Part shown: positions 1 through 5,359 of the stretch, piece after piece
How positions within the stretch are numbered: position 1 is the first letter of the stretch
How the letters are laid out: the number at the start of each line of letters is the position of its first letter
Source of the DNA: Mageeibacillus sp. UBA5734
GTDB taxonomy: Bacteria > Bacillota > Clostridia > Saccharofermentanales > UBA5734
Direction: 5' to 3'
Assembly (NCBI GenBank): GCA_002419365.1
Contig: DIGA01000035.1
Location: 1-8,433, forward strand
Length of the DNA stretch: 8,433 nucleotides
Notes under the pieces: generated by a model
What the model was told of the DNA's origin: nothing
Seen by the model: only the letters and a program-made list of their open reading frames with translations
Database searches by the model: none
Program-made: the position numbers and the translations under genes

Positions 1-24
1 CGTGCATTTTTGGCAAGAATCAGC

Positions 25-30
25 TATACT
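25..30 (+). promoter_or_regulatory. possible -10 hexamer for the ABC-F gene
   Basis: TATACT matches the sigma-70/SigA -10 consensus at five of six positions. It would put transcription start near base 37, about 26 nt before the ATG at 63. No convincing -35 lies 16-18 bp upstream, but the window begins there. A start at this point would make the earlier in-frame ATG at 39 almost leaderless, which favours the ATG at 63. Confidence 0.35.
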
Positions 31-62
31 GTCAATTCATGCCAAAAACCACAGGGGGATCC

Positions 63-1703
63 ATGATCACAGTCACCAACCTCAGCCTTCGTTTTTCCGA
101 CAAAAAGCTTTTTGATGATGTCAATGTCAAATTCACACCCGGCAATTGCTATGGGGTGATCGGTGCCAATGGCGCCGGCAAGACGACATTCATCCGTATC
201 TTATCCGGCGAAATTGAGCCCACCACTGGGTCCGTTGTCATCACGCCTGGAGAACGCCTCGCTACTTTAAAGCAAAACCAGTTTGCCTTTGATGACTATC
301 CCGCCTTGGAGACTGTCATCATGGGCTTTTCACGTCTGTATGAAATCATGAAGGAAAAAGAAGTCCTTTACGCCAAGGATCCGTTCACGGAAGAGGACGG
401 GCATTTGGCAGCGGATCTTGAGCATGAGTTCGCGGAGCTGGGTGGCTGGGATGCGGAGACCGATGCTGAAAAACTCCTGATGGGCCTGGGTGTCGATAAA
501 TCGCTCCACCACAGCCTGATGCGCGATCTGCCCAGCGGCGACAAGGTCAAAGTCCTTCTGGCCCAGTCTTTGTTCGGCAATCCGCACATCCTGCTACTCG
601 ACGAACCGACCAACCACCTCGACTACAAGGCGATCCGCTGGCTCGAGGAATTTTTGATCGATTACCCCAATACTGTCATCGTCGTTTCGCATGACCGCCA
701 TTTTCTCAACAAGGTCTGCACCCATATGCTTGATATCGACTTTGGCAAGGCGCGCCTGGTCGTCGGCAATTATGATTTCTGGTATGAATCGAGCCAGCTG
801 ATGCTGCGCCTGATGAATGACCGCAACAAGAAAAAAGAAGACCGGATCGCCGAGCTGCAGTCCTTTATTGCCCGGTTTGGCTCCAATGCCTCCAAAGCCC
901 GCCAGGCTACCTCCAGAAAGAAGATGCTCGACAAAATCGTCCTCGATGAGATCCTGCCCTCCTCGCGCCGCTACCCGTTCATCGGCTTCACACCCGAGCG
1001 CGAGGCCGGCAAAGACATCCTCTATGTGGAAAACCTCTGCAAGACGATCAATGGCGAAAAGGTCCTCGACAACATCACTTTCCGGATGAACAAGGGTGAC
1101 AAAATTGCTATTTTGTCGCGCAACGATCTCGCCCGTACGACGCTGTTCCAGATCTTGGCCGGTGAAATCGAGCCCGACAGCGGCACGTTCCGTTGGGGGA
1201 CGACCACCTCGCAGGCCTATTTGCCTAAAGACAATACTGCCTTTTTTGAAGGTGTGCAATTGAACCTGATCGACTGGATCCGGCAATATTCGTCGGACCA
1301 GAATGAAAGCTATTGCCGTGGCTTTCTCGGCAAAATGCTCTTTTCGGGCGAAGAAGCGCTCAAAGAGGCCCGCGTCCTCTCTGGCGGTGAGCGGATGCGC
1401 TGCATGTTCTCCCGCCTGATGCTTTCCTCGGCCAATATCCTGATCCTCGATGAACCGACCAACCATCTTGACCTTGAGTCGATCACTGCGGTCAATAACG
1501 GCCTGGTCGCCTTTAAGGGCTCCCTGCTGTTTGCCTCGCATGACTATACGTTCATCGAGACGATCGCGAACCGGATCATCGAACTGACCCCTGGTGGCGT
1601 GGTCGACAGCCACCTGCCGATCGATGAATATCTTGAGGATGAAACCGTACAGGCCCGGGTGGAATCGCTCTACGCCCTGGCGGCTGAACGCGAGAGTGCT
1701 TAA
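63..1703 (+). CDS. ykpA: ABC-F family ATPase, YkpA/YbiT-like (ribosome-associated)
   Basis: A 546-residue soluble protein with two ATP-binding cassettes and no membrane segments. This is the ABC-F layout, whose members act on ribosomes rather than in transport. NBD1 has Walker A GANGAGKTT (34-42), a weakened signature LPSGD (156-160), Walker B ending DEPTNHLD (180-187) and H210. The inter-domain linker is about 240-310 and is rich in Lys/Arg. NBD2 has a degenerate P-loop, SRNDLARTT (352-360), lacking the Gly and Lys of GxxGxGKT. Its LSGGE signature (439-443), DEPTNHLD (463-470) and H493 are intact. From memory, the whole chain aligns closely with Bacillus subtilis YkpA, including the GNYDFWYESSQL and FLGKMLFSGEEA stretches. 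The ATG at 63 is chosen because AGGGGGA lies 5 bp or so upstream; the ATG at 39 has no such site. Family call is firm. The exact role (translation factor or antibiotic protection) is unknown, and close similarity to YkpA argues against a dedicated resistance protein. Confidence 0.93.
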   Translation: MITVTNLSLRFSDKKLFDDVNVKFTPGNCYGVIGANGAGKTTFIRILSGEIEPTTGSVVITPGERLATLKQNQFAFDDYPALETVIMGFSRLYEIMKEKEVLYAKDPFTEEDGHLAADLEHEFAELGGWDAETDAEKLLMGLGVDKSLHHSLMRDLPSGDKVKVLLAQSLFGNPHILLLDEPTNHLDYKAIRWLEEFLIDYPNTVIVVSHDRHFLNKVCTHMLDIDFGKARLVVGNYDFWYESSQLMLRLMNDRNKKKEDRIAELQSFIARFGSNASKARQATSRKKMLDKIVLDEILPSSRRYPFIGFTPEREAGKDILYVENLCKTINGEKVLDNITFRMNKGDKIAILSRNDLARTTLFQILAGEIEPDSGTFRWGTTTSQAYLPKDNTAFFEGVQLNLIDWIRQYSSDQNESYCRGFLGKMLFSGEEALKEARVLSGGERMRCMFSRLMLSSANILILDEPTNHLDLESITAVNNGLVAFKGSLLFASHDYTFIETIANRIIELTPGGVVDSHLPIDEYLEDETVQARVESLYALAAERESA

Positions 1704-1748
1704 GGCGTCTAAGCTGCCTCGATGAAGTGACAGAGGAGGGGAGATGCC

Positions 1749-2090
1749 TTGGAAAAGCGTTTGAAACACTATCTGGCAGGTCTTGAACAGCAGCAAACGA
1801 GTCCAGACCTTACCGATGCGAAGCGTCAGGCTGTTTTGGCTGACTTACTCATTCAAATCAATTTTTTCCAGCATGAACGACTGATTCACCTGCTCGTGAC
1901 GCTCACTTTTGCAGTGCTGGCCTTCGTCGCCCTGCTTGCCTTGGAGATATCCGGAAATCTATGGTATGCGGGAATTTTGATTCTGGATGCGTGTCTTCTA
2001 ATCCCTTATATCAGGCATTATTTTGTTTTGGAGAATGGTGTCCAGAAACTATATGAATATTATGATTGGTTTTCTTCGCCCCAAGCCTGA
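1749..2090 (+). CDS. small two-helix membrane protein, conserved hypothetical
   Basis: A 113-residue protein read from TTG. The start is supported by AGGAGGGG about 8 bp upstream (1733-1740). An ATG at 1744 sits between the two but opens only a six-codon frame, so it is not the gene start. Residues 1-45 are charged and helical and contain the stretch QINFFQHERLIHLLV. Two hydrophobic segments follow, at about 46-66 and 70-87, then a short aromatic tail. I recall the FQHERLIHL block from uncharacterised Clostridia proteins, but know no function. It lies 45 bp after the ABC-F stop with no clear terminator between, so cotranscription is possible. Its last 31 bases overlap the 3' end of the convergent oxidoreductase gene. 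Confidence 0.75.
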   Translation: MEKRLKHYLAGLEQQQTSPDLTDAKRQAVLADLLIQINFFQHERLIHLLVTLTFAVLAFVALLALEISGNLWYAGILILDACLLIPYIRHYFVLENGVQKLYEYYDWFSSPQA

Positions 2091-2707
2091 TGCAAAACAT
2101 CCAGCAACTCGTCCAGCGTTGGCACAGCTGACAGGTGATGAAGTCCGTTGATCCGGAAATGGGGGACGACAGGGAAATTGATCTCATAAGCATCGGCCTG
2201 GTCTTTGGCGATTTCGGCACGGTAGGCCAATGGGTCGCTCAAGACTGAATCGGCTGCCGTGCGGTCGAGCCCTGACTGTACAGCCAGTTCCAGCAAGGTG
2301 TCATGATCGCTGATGACTTGGCCGTTCAGGAAATAGGCCTCGTAAATCCTGTGGATCAAAGCTTCCTCGTGTCCGGTTGTGCGGGCGAAATGGCACAGGC
2401 GATGCGCGTCGTGCGTATTGGTTGGCTTGACATCATCGAGCGCAAAAGTCAAACCGACCTCGTGACCGAGCTGGGCTGTCTTGTGCAATATTCGCCGGAC
2501 TTTTTCTGGAGTCATATCCTCGACTTCGCCTAAAACATCGGCCAGGCCATTCCCTGAGTAAACCGGGCGACCGGGATACAATTCGAAACTGCGGCAGACA
2601 ACCTCCACAGCATCACGATATTCAAACAATGAGAGTGCCTCGTCCAGGCGCTTTTTGCCAACCATGCAATACGGACAGACAAAATCCGCCCACAATTCGA
2701 TTTTCAC
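2060..2707 (-). CDS. DsbA-family thioredoxin-fold oxidoreductase, FrnE-like
   Basis: A 215-residue protein beginning MKIELWADFVCPYC. The thioredoxin-fold redox motif CPYC is at residues 11-14, straight after the first strand, as in FrnE and other DsbA-like proteins. A helical insertion follows (about 55-165). The expected Val-Pro of the cis-proline loop is at 181-182 (VVPHFRING). There is no signal peptide, so it should act in the cytoplasm as a thiol-disulfide oxidoreductase or isomerase; the substrate is unknown. The GTG start at 2707 is preceded by GGAGG with a 6-nt gap. The frame stays open 12 codons upstream to an ATG at 2743, but that ATG has no ribosome binding site. FrnE relatives usually have a SGAQ-like motif after the FxING strand; here it reads LSAVP, a divergent C-terminal end. 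Its neighbour on the left converges and overlaps by 31 bp. Confidence 0.87.
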   Translation of the reverse strand: MKIELWADFVCPYCMVGKKRLDEALSLFEYRDAVEVVCRSFELYPGRPVYSGNGLADVLGEVEDMTPEKVRRILHKTAQLGHEVGLTFALDDVKPTNTHDAHRLCHFARTTGHEEALIHRIYEAYFLNGQVISDHDTLLELAVQSGLDRTAADSVLSDPLAYRAEIAKDQADAYEINFPVVPHFRINGLHHLSAVPTLDELLDVLHQAWGEENQS

Positions 2708-2772
2708 ACCGCACCTCCAGAATGGGCTTATTGAGTGCACCATAACAAAGAAAGAGACCTTTTTTCGAGTCC

Positions 2773-2862
2773 CAGGTTACGGTGGTCACACAGGTTCCAT
2801 CTCGGGGAAATGATCCTGCTAAACTAATAGCATCTCAGTGACCATGATCACATGGAAACCTG
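2773..2862. other. nested inverted repeats in the divergent intergenic region
   Basis: Between the oxidoreductase and DUF3006 genes, CAGGTT (2773-2778) is complementary to AACCTG (2857-2862). Inside it, TGGTCAC (2783-2789) is complementary to GTGACCA (2838-2844). A second copy, CAGGTTCCAT (2791-2800), can instead pair with ATGGAAACCTG (2852-2862) with one bulge, and CCATG-ATCA-CATGG (2842-2855) forms a local hairpin. These pairings are mutually exclusive. The region could hold an operator or a structured leader for DUF3006. It matches no riboswitch class I know, and no promoter stands out. Confidence 0.35.
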
Positions 2863-2907
2863 AGGGTATCCAATGCCGGAAACAGTAGCTTGCCTCAATC
2901 CCAATAC

Positions 2908-2934
2908 CTTGCCCCCTTTTAATCTTTGGGCAAG
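2908..2934 (+). other. hairpin just upstream of the DUF3006 ribosome binding site
   Basis: CTTGCCC (2908-2914) and GGGCAAG (2928-2934) form a perfect 7-bp stem with a 13-nt loop. The stem ends 6 nt before the AGGAGG at 2941-2946. A CTTTT run lies in the loop, not after the stem, so this is not a standard intrinsic terminator. It may stabilise the mRNA 5' end or affect ribosome access. Confidence 0.45.
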
Positions 2935-2952
2935 TCCGAAAGGAGGATTTTT

Positions 2953-3180
2953 GTGACCAGACTGGAAGGTTTCATTAACCATTTTGAAAAAGAAGGCGCT
3001 GTCATTGACATGGCTGACCGCTCGTCTGCCTGCATTGCGCAAAAAGCGCTGCCGACCAATGTCCATGAGGGTGATTTCATCGTCGAAGACAGCGAACATC
3101 AGCGCCTGACTGTAGACAGCACCATCACCGAACTGCACCGTCGCGAAATCCGCCGCATGAGCGAGTATTTCTTCGACTAG
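2953..3180 (+). CDS. DUF3006 domain protein
   Basis: A 75-residue protein read from GTG, with AGGAGG 6 nt upstream (2941-2946). An in-frame ATG at 2926 lies inside the hairpin before that site and is rejected as the start. The layout fits DUF3006: an N-terminal beta segment, RLEGFINHFEKEGAVIDM, a central PTNVHEGDFI turn where family members have an LPxxxxEGD-like motif, and a charged C-terminal helix ending REIRRMSEYFFD. There is no signal peptide or membrane segment. The biochemical role of this family is not established as far as I know. In other Bacillota, small DUF3006 proteins often occur near metallo-beta-lactamase-fold or competence-like genes; neither is present here. It appears to be a single-gene transcript, ended by the strong terminator about 50 nt downstream. 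Confidence 0.8.
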   Translation: MTRLEGFINHFEKEGAVIDMADRSSACIAQKALPTNVHEGDFIVEDSEHQRLTVDSTITELHRREIRRMSEYFFD

Positions 3181-3230
3181 CAACCCAAAACCCTTACCAT
3201 CCATCTGGATGAGACCCATACGCAGAACCC

Positions 3231-3264
3231 AAAAGCGTTGCTGGAAACGGCAGCGCTTTTCTCT
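3231..3264 (+). terminator. intrinsic terminator of the DUF3006 gene
   Basis: AAAAGCGTTGCTG (3231-3243) pairs with CGGCAGCGCTTTT (3248-3260) around a GAAA tetraloop, giving 13 bp with two G-U pairs. The 3' arm ends in TTTT, followed by CTCTT. The A-run on the 5' side could let it act on the opposite strand too. It lies 51 nt after the DUF3006 stop and isolates that gene from the riboswitch transcript. Confidence 0.8.
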
Positions 3265-3356
3265 TGCCCCAAAAGGGACACCGTCCCAAATTCGGCACTT
3301 TGTAGCTGGAGCAACTACAGGGGCTGCACAAAATGGGACCCGGTCCCTTTTTGTGC
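3265..3356. repeat. inverted pair of REP-like palindromes (REPIN/BIME-like)
   Basis: Two palindromes with a GGGAC-N3-GTCCC core lie head to head. The right copy (3326-3356) has 14-bp arms, GCACAAAATGGGAC and GTCCCTTTTTGTGC, with a single mismatch. The left copy (about 3265-3297) has a perfect core at 3275-3287 and decayed flanks. Reversed, the left copy aligns with the right one: TGCC...TTTGGGAC...GTCCCTTTT. Between them TGTAG (3301-3305) and CTACA (3315-3319) form a small hairpin. A third copy lies at 4614-4644. The paired, inverted layout resembles REP doublets mobilised by RAYT (TnpA_REP) transposases. No transposase gene is in the window. Confidence 0.75.
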
Positions 3357-3406
3357 AAATGGCCGGAATTGCCAATTATTTGACATGAAGGGTTGCCTTG
3401 TCAGGA

Positions 3407-3551
3407 GATAGCTTGTAAAATGTTGCCCGAAGCTGAATCTTCCTGGTCGCAGGAGGAGCGGGGGAATTTTCTATTCATCCTGGGGTGAAGCCGCACCTGC
3501 GGCCGGGACTACTCTTTTTCCCGAATCCGTCAACTAACCTCGCAAGCTATC
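3407..3551 (+). ncRNA. cyclic di-AMP riboswitch (ydaO/yuaA class)
   Basis: The closing P1 stem is a perfect 9 bp: GATAGCTTG (3407-3415) with CAAGCTATC (3543-3551). A 7-bp hairpin follows, CTTCCTG-GTCG-CAGGAGG (3439-3456), running into GGAGCGGGGGAA (3455-3466). Next come GGGGTGAAGCCGC (3482-3494), a GCCGC/GCGGC stem, GGGACTACTC (3505-3514), and the class hallmark CCCGAATCCGTCAACTAACC (3520-3539) then TCGCAAGC. These blocks, in this order, are the conserved core of the ydaO class, which binds c-di-AMP and commonly acts as an OFF switch for cell-wall and osmolyte genes. There is no terminator between P1 and the ATG at 3577, only 25 nt containing the ribosome binding site, so control is probably translational. 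TTGACA at 3380-3385 has no -10 spaced so as to leave P1 intact, so the promoter is unresolved. Confidence 0.93.
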
Positions 3552-3554
3552 AAA

Positions 3555-3561
3555 AGAGGAG
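3555..3561 (+). promoter_or_regulatory. widely spaced ribosome binding site beside riboswitch P1
   Basis: AGAGGAG is the only Shine-Dalgarno-like sequence before the ATG at 3577, and it lies 15 nt away, much further than usual. It begins 3 nt after the riboswitch P1 stem. AAAAGAGGAG (3552-3561) is complementary to CTACTCTTTT (3509-3518) inside the riboswitch at nine of ten positions. This gives a possible way for the aptamer to mask the site. Confidence 0.55.
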
Positions 3562-3576
3562 TCCACACCCTGATTC

Positions 3577-4434
3577 ATGAACATCCGTAAAACCACGGCC
3601 CTTGTTTCTGCTACCCTTTTCCTGACTTCATTCACAATCATGCCCGCCTTGGCTATCCTGGCGCAGCCCTCGCAACGTGTTTCCGATCTACCCACCGCTG
3701 TTCTGCAGGACCAGTCTGCTGTCCCGGTTTCTGCGGCGCTGTTTGAATCTCCACGTCGCCAGACCACACGGGATGATGCTGAGCTAGCTGCTCTCATCGT
3801 CAAACCTGCCCCTGTGGATGAGGCAGCCGCTCCCACAGGAACCCCCACACCTGCCCCGACCATTGCCCCGACCCCGGCTTTGGCCGCCCCCGATCTGGCT
3901 CAGCCTGAAGAGGCTCTCTCGCGTAGCCAATCCAGCCTGGACTCGAATGCTGCAAGTGGCGCCATTGTCCGTTTGCCCTGGTTTGGAGAAGCGGAAACTG
4001 TCTACGCCAAAGGCGAGGTGGCCACCGTGATTGACCTGGAAACCGGTGTCCGGTTGCAGATCCAGCGGACCGGCGGGCACAACCATGCCGATGTTGAAAC
4101 CATTGACGCCGCTGAAACAGCCAAATTGCTGCAAGTCGCCGGTGGTGAATGGAACTGGACGCGGCGCCCGATCATCGTTGAAATCGATGGCCAGCGTCTG
4201 GCGGCCTCGATGACCTGCCGCCCCCATGCCGGTTTGGATAACCAGCCAGCGCTGGAGACCGTCCGCAACCGCAGTGGTGGCTTTGGTACCGGCGTCAACT
4301 ACGATTCTGTCAAAGGCAATGACATGGATGGCCATTTCGACATCCACTTTTACAAGAGCCGCACCCATGGGACCAATTCGGTTGACAGTCAGCACCAGGC
4401 TGCGATCCAGGTCGCCTACAAATCCGGGATGTGA
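3577..4434 (+). CDS. exported protein with His-rich C-terminal domain, under c-di-AMP riboswitch control
   Basis: A 285-residue protein. Residues 1-26 are a signal peptide: N-terminal Arg/Lys, a hydrophobic core, and a likely cut after ALA at 26. Residues 27-133 are low-complexity, with a Pro/Thr/Ala linker around 85-110 typical of wall-spanning spacers. The folded part, about 134-285, has conserved-looking blocks GGHNHADVE (166-174), GGEWNWTRRPIIVEIDGQRLAASM (189-212), PHAG (216-219) and GHFDIHFYKSRTHG (252-265), ending with DSQHQAA. I recall this domain from exported Clostridia proteins, often joined to wall-binding domains, but know no proven function. The spaced His residues (168, 170, 217, 253, 257, 264, 273) suggest metal binding or catalysis. 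The Cys of L,D-transpeptidases is absent. c-di-AMP control fits a cell-envelope job. An in-frame TGA lies two codons before the ATG, which fixes this as the earliest possible start. Confidence 0.85.
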   Translation: MNIRKTTALVSATLFLTSFTIMPALAILAQPSQRVSDLPTAVLQDQSAVPVSAALFESPRRQTTRDDAELAALIVKPAPVDEAAAPTGTPTPAPTIAPTPALAAPDLAQPEEALSRSQSSLDSNAASGAIVRLPWFGEAETVYAKGEVATVIDLETGVRLQIQRTGGHNHADVETIDAAETAKLLQVAGGEWNWTRRPIIVEIDGQRLAASMTCRPHAGLDNQPALETVRNRSGGFGTGVNYDSVKGNDMDGHFDIHFYKSRTHGTNSVDSQHQAAIQVAYKSGM

Positions 4435-4466
4435 TCCGATCCAGACTAACTGCGTGATCGAAAGCC

Positions 4467-4497
4467 CCACAAAATCTCCATAAATATCTGCGACAAT
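4467..4497 (+). promoter_or_regulatory. candidate response-regulator operator and promoter upstream of the two-component genes
   Basis: Direct repeats CCACAAAATCT (4467-4477) and CCATAAATATCT (4478-4489) follow one another at about one helical turn, the usual layout for OmpR/PhoB-type regulators. GACAAT (4492-4497) is a possible -10, exactly 25 bp from the first repeat's start. The same motif and spacing recur before the HMA-domain gene (6814/6839). No -35 consensus is present, as expected for an activator-dependent promoter. The predicted start is near 4504, upstream of the terminator at 4533. Confidence 0.5.
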
Positions 4498-4531
4498 CCA
4501 CTCCACAGGGGAACCCCTGGCGATTTCGCAG
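4488..4531. repeat. imperfect long inverted repeat
   Basis: The outer arms CTGCGA (4488-4493) and TCGCAG (4526-4531) flank ATC/GAT and a perfect inner inverted repeat, CAGGGG-AA-CCCCTG (4506-4519). No T-tract follows directly. It may be an upstream partner to the terminator or part of the leader of the two-component mRNA. It does not share the GGGAC core of the REP-like copies. Confidence 0.5.
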
Positions 4532-4532
4532 C

Positions 4533-4573
4533 AAGGCCGCTTGGGAAGTGCTTGCCCTGGCGGTCTTTTTTCG
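4533..4573 (+). terminator. intrinsic terminator, possible attenuator
   Basis: AAGGCCGC (4533-4540) pairs with GCGGTCTT (4560-4567) with one G-U pair, and GGG (4543-4545) pairs with CCC (4555-4557) inside. T4566-T4571 form a six-base T-run. It lies 99 nt after the stop of the exported-protein gene and would end that transcript. If the promoter proposed at 4467-4497 is right, the same hairpin also sits in the leader of the response-regulator mRNA. Confidence 0.7.
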
Positions 4574-4613
4574 TTTAGATTGAAGACAGAGGCCTGCCAA
4601 CAAACAACAATAC

Positions 4614-4644
4614 GCCGAAAAAGGGACGCCGTCCCATTTTTGGC
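4614..4644. repeat. third REP-like palindrome, next to the response-regulator RBS
   Basis: GCCGAAAA-A-GGGAC (4614-4627) pairs with GTCCC-A-TTTTTGGC (4631-4644) around GCC. There is one A/A mismatch and one G-T pair. In reverse orientation it aligns with the copies at 3265-3356 through TGCC.AAAATGGGAC..GTCCCTTTTT. The palindrome ends 4 nt before the AGGTGG ribosome binding site of the response regulator. Confidence 0.75.
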
Positions 4645-4660
4645 ACCCAGGTGGATGAAG

Positions 4661-5359
4661 ATGAGCAGACAGACAGTTTTGATCGTGGATGATGAAAAAG
4701 GGATCGTTGAAGTCGTGCGCGATTACCTTTTGAACGCGGGCTTCCATGTCCTCGAGGCTTACAACGGGCGCGATGCGCTGGCGCTGTTTGACCAGATGGC
4801 CCCGGACCTGGTGGTTCTGGACCTGATGCTGCCGGATATTACCGGAGAGGAAGTCTGCCGCATGATTCGCCGCAAATCCAGGGTGCCGATCATCATGCTC
4901 ACGGCCAAAGTGGCAGAAGCAGATTTGCTCAAAGGCTTTAACTTGGGTGCGGACGATTACGTCACCAAGCCATTCAGCCCGCGCCAGCTACTGGCTCGCA
5001 TCCAGGCCATCTTGCGCCGAGTGTCCGACGAAGCCTACACCCTGGCTGACCAGCTCTCATTCAAAAACGGTGACCTGGTCATCGACAGTTTGCGTCATGA
5101 GGTGCGCAAGGGCGGTGAACCGGTGTCCCTGACCCCGATCGAATTCAAAATCCTGGCCTCGCTGGGCAAATATCCGACCAAGGTTTTCACCCGCGAAGAG
5201 CTGATCTCACTGGCGCTGGAGGATGACTACCAGGGCAATGACCGGGTCATCGACAGCCACATCAAGAACATCCGCCAGAAAATCGAAGATGATACCCGTG
5301 ATCCCCAGTACATCCAGACCGTTCATGGCGTCGGCTACAAATTTGGAGGCGGCTCGTGA
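4661..5359 (+). CDS. OmpR/PhoB-family response regulator
   Basis: A 232-residue two-domain regulator. The receiver domain spans about 4-118, with acidic pair D10/D11, phospho-acceptor D54 in VVLDLMLPD, T81 in MLTAK and K103 in VTKPFSP. A winged-helix DNA-binding domain spans about 134-228, with PIEFKILASL, the recognition-helix region RVIDSHIKNIRQKIEDD and the C-terminal hairpin TVHGVGYKF. All key residues are intact. The ATG at 4661 is chosen because AGGTGG (4649-4654) lies 6 nt upstream. Another ATG at 4655 abuts that site, and the frame open back to 4541 crosses a terminator and a REP-like palindrome. The stop overlaps the kinase start by 4 bp (GTGA), so the two are translationally coupled partners. 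The likely targets are the paired direct repeats at 4467 and 6814. Confidence 0.95.
   Translation: MSRQTVLIVDDEKGIVEVVRDYLLNAGFHVLEAYNGRDALALFDQMAPDLVVLDLMLPDITGEEVCRMIRRKSRVPIIMLTAKVAEADLLKGFNLGADDYVTKPFSPRQLLARIQAILRRVSDEAYTLADQLSFKNGDLVIDSLRHEVRKGGEPVSLTPIEFKILASLGKYPTKVFTREELISLALEDDYQGNDRVIDSHIKNIRQKIEDDTRDPQYIQTVHGVGYKFGGGS

Noticed and set aside
1..15. Truncated fourth REP-like copy
   Set aside because: CATTTTTGGCA resembles one arm of the copy at 4614-4644, but the GGGAC core is absent and the window starts here, so the match is too short to call.
1744..1764. Short frame from ATG at 1744 as a leader peptide
   Set aside because: It has only six codons, and the ribosome binding site at 1733-1740 is better spaced for the TTG at 1749.
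594..1796. 400-residue open frame on the - strand
   Set aside because: It lies antisense to the ABC-F gene, whose motifs are complete. The antisense product shows no recognisable domain and is a by-product of codon bias.
3393..3421. Promoter TTGCCT-N17-TAAAAT
   Set aside because: Its transcription start would fall after 3415 and remove the 5' strand of the riboswitch P1 stem, which is a perfect 9-bp match.
3577..4434. L,D-transpeptidase assignment for the exported protein
   Set aside because: The HFDIHF...HG stretch looks similar at first, but the required SHGC-type catalytic Cys is missing. The only Cys (214) is elsewhere.
3784..4506. 240-residue open frame on the - strand
   Set aside because: It is antisense to the exported-protein gene and runs across its 3' region. 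The reading is low-complexity, with no start signal.
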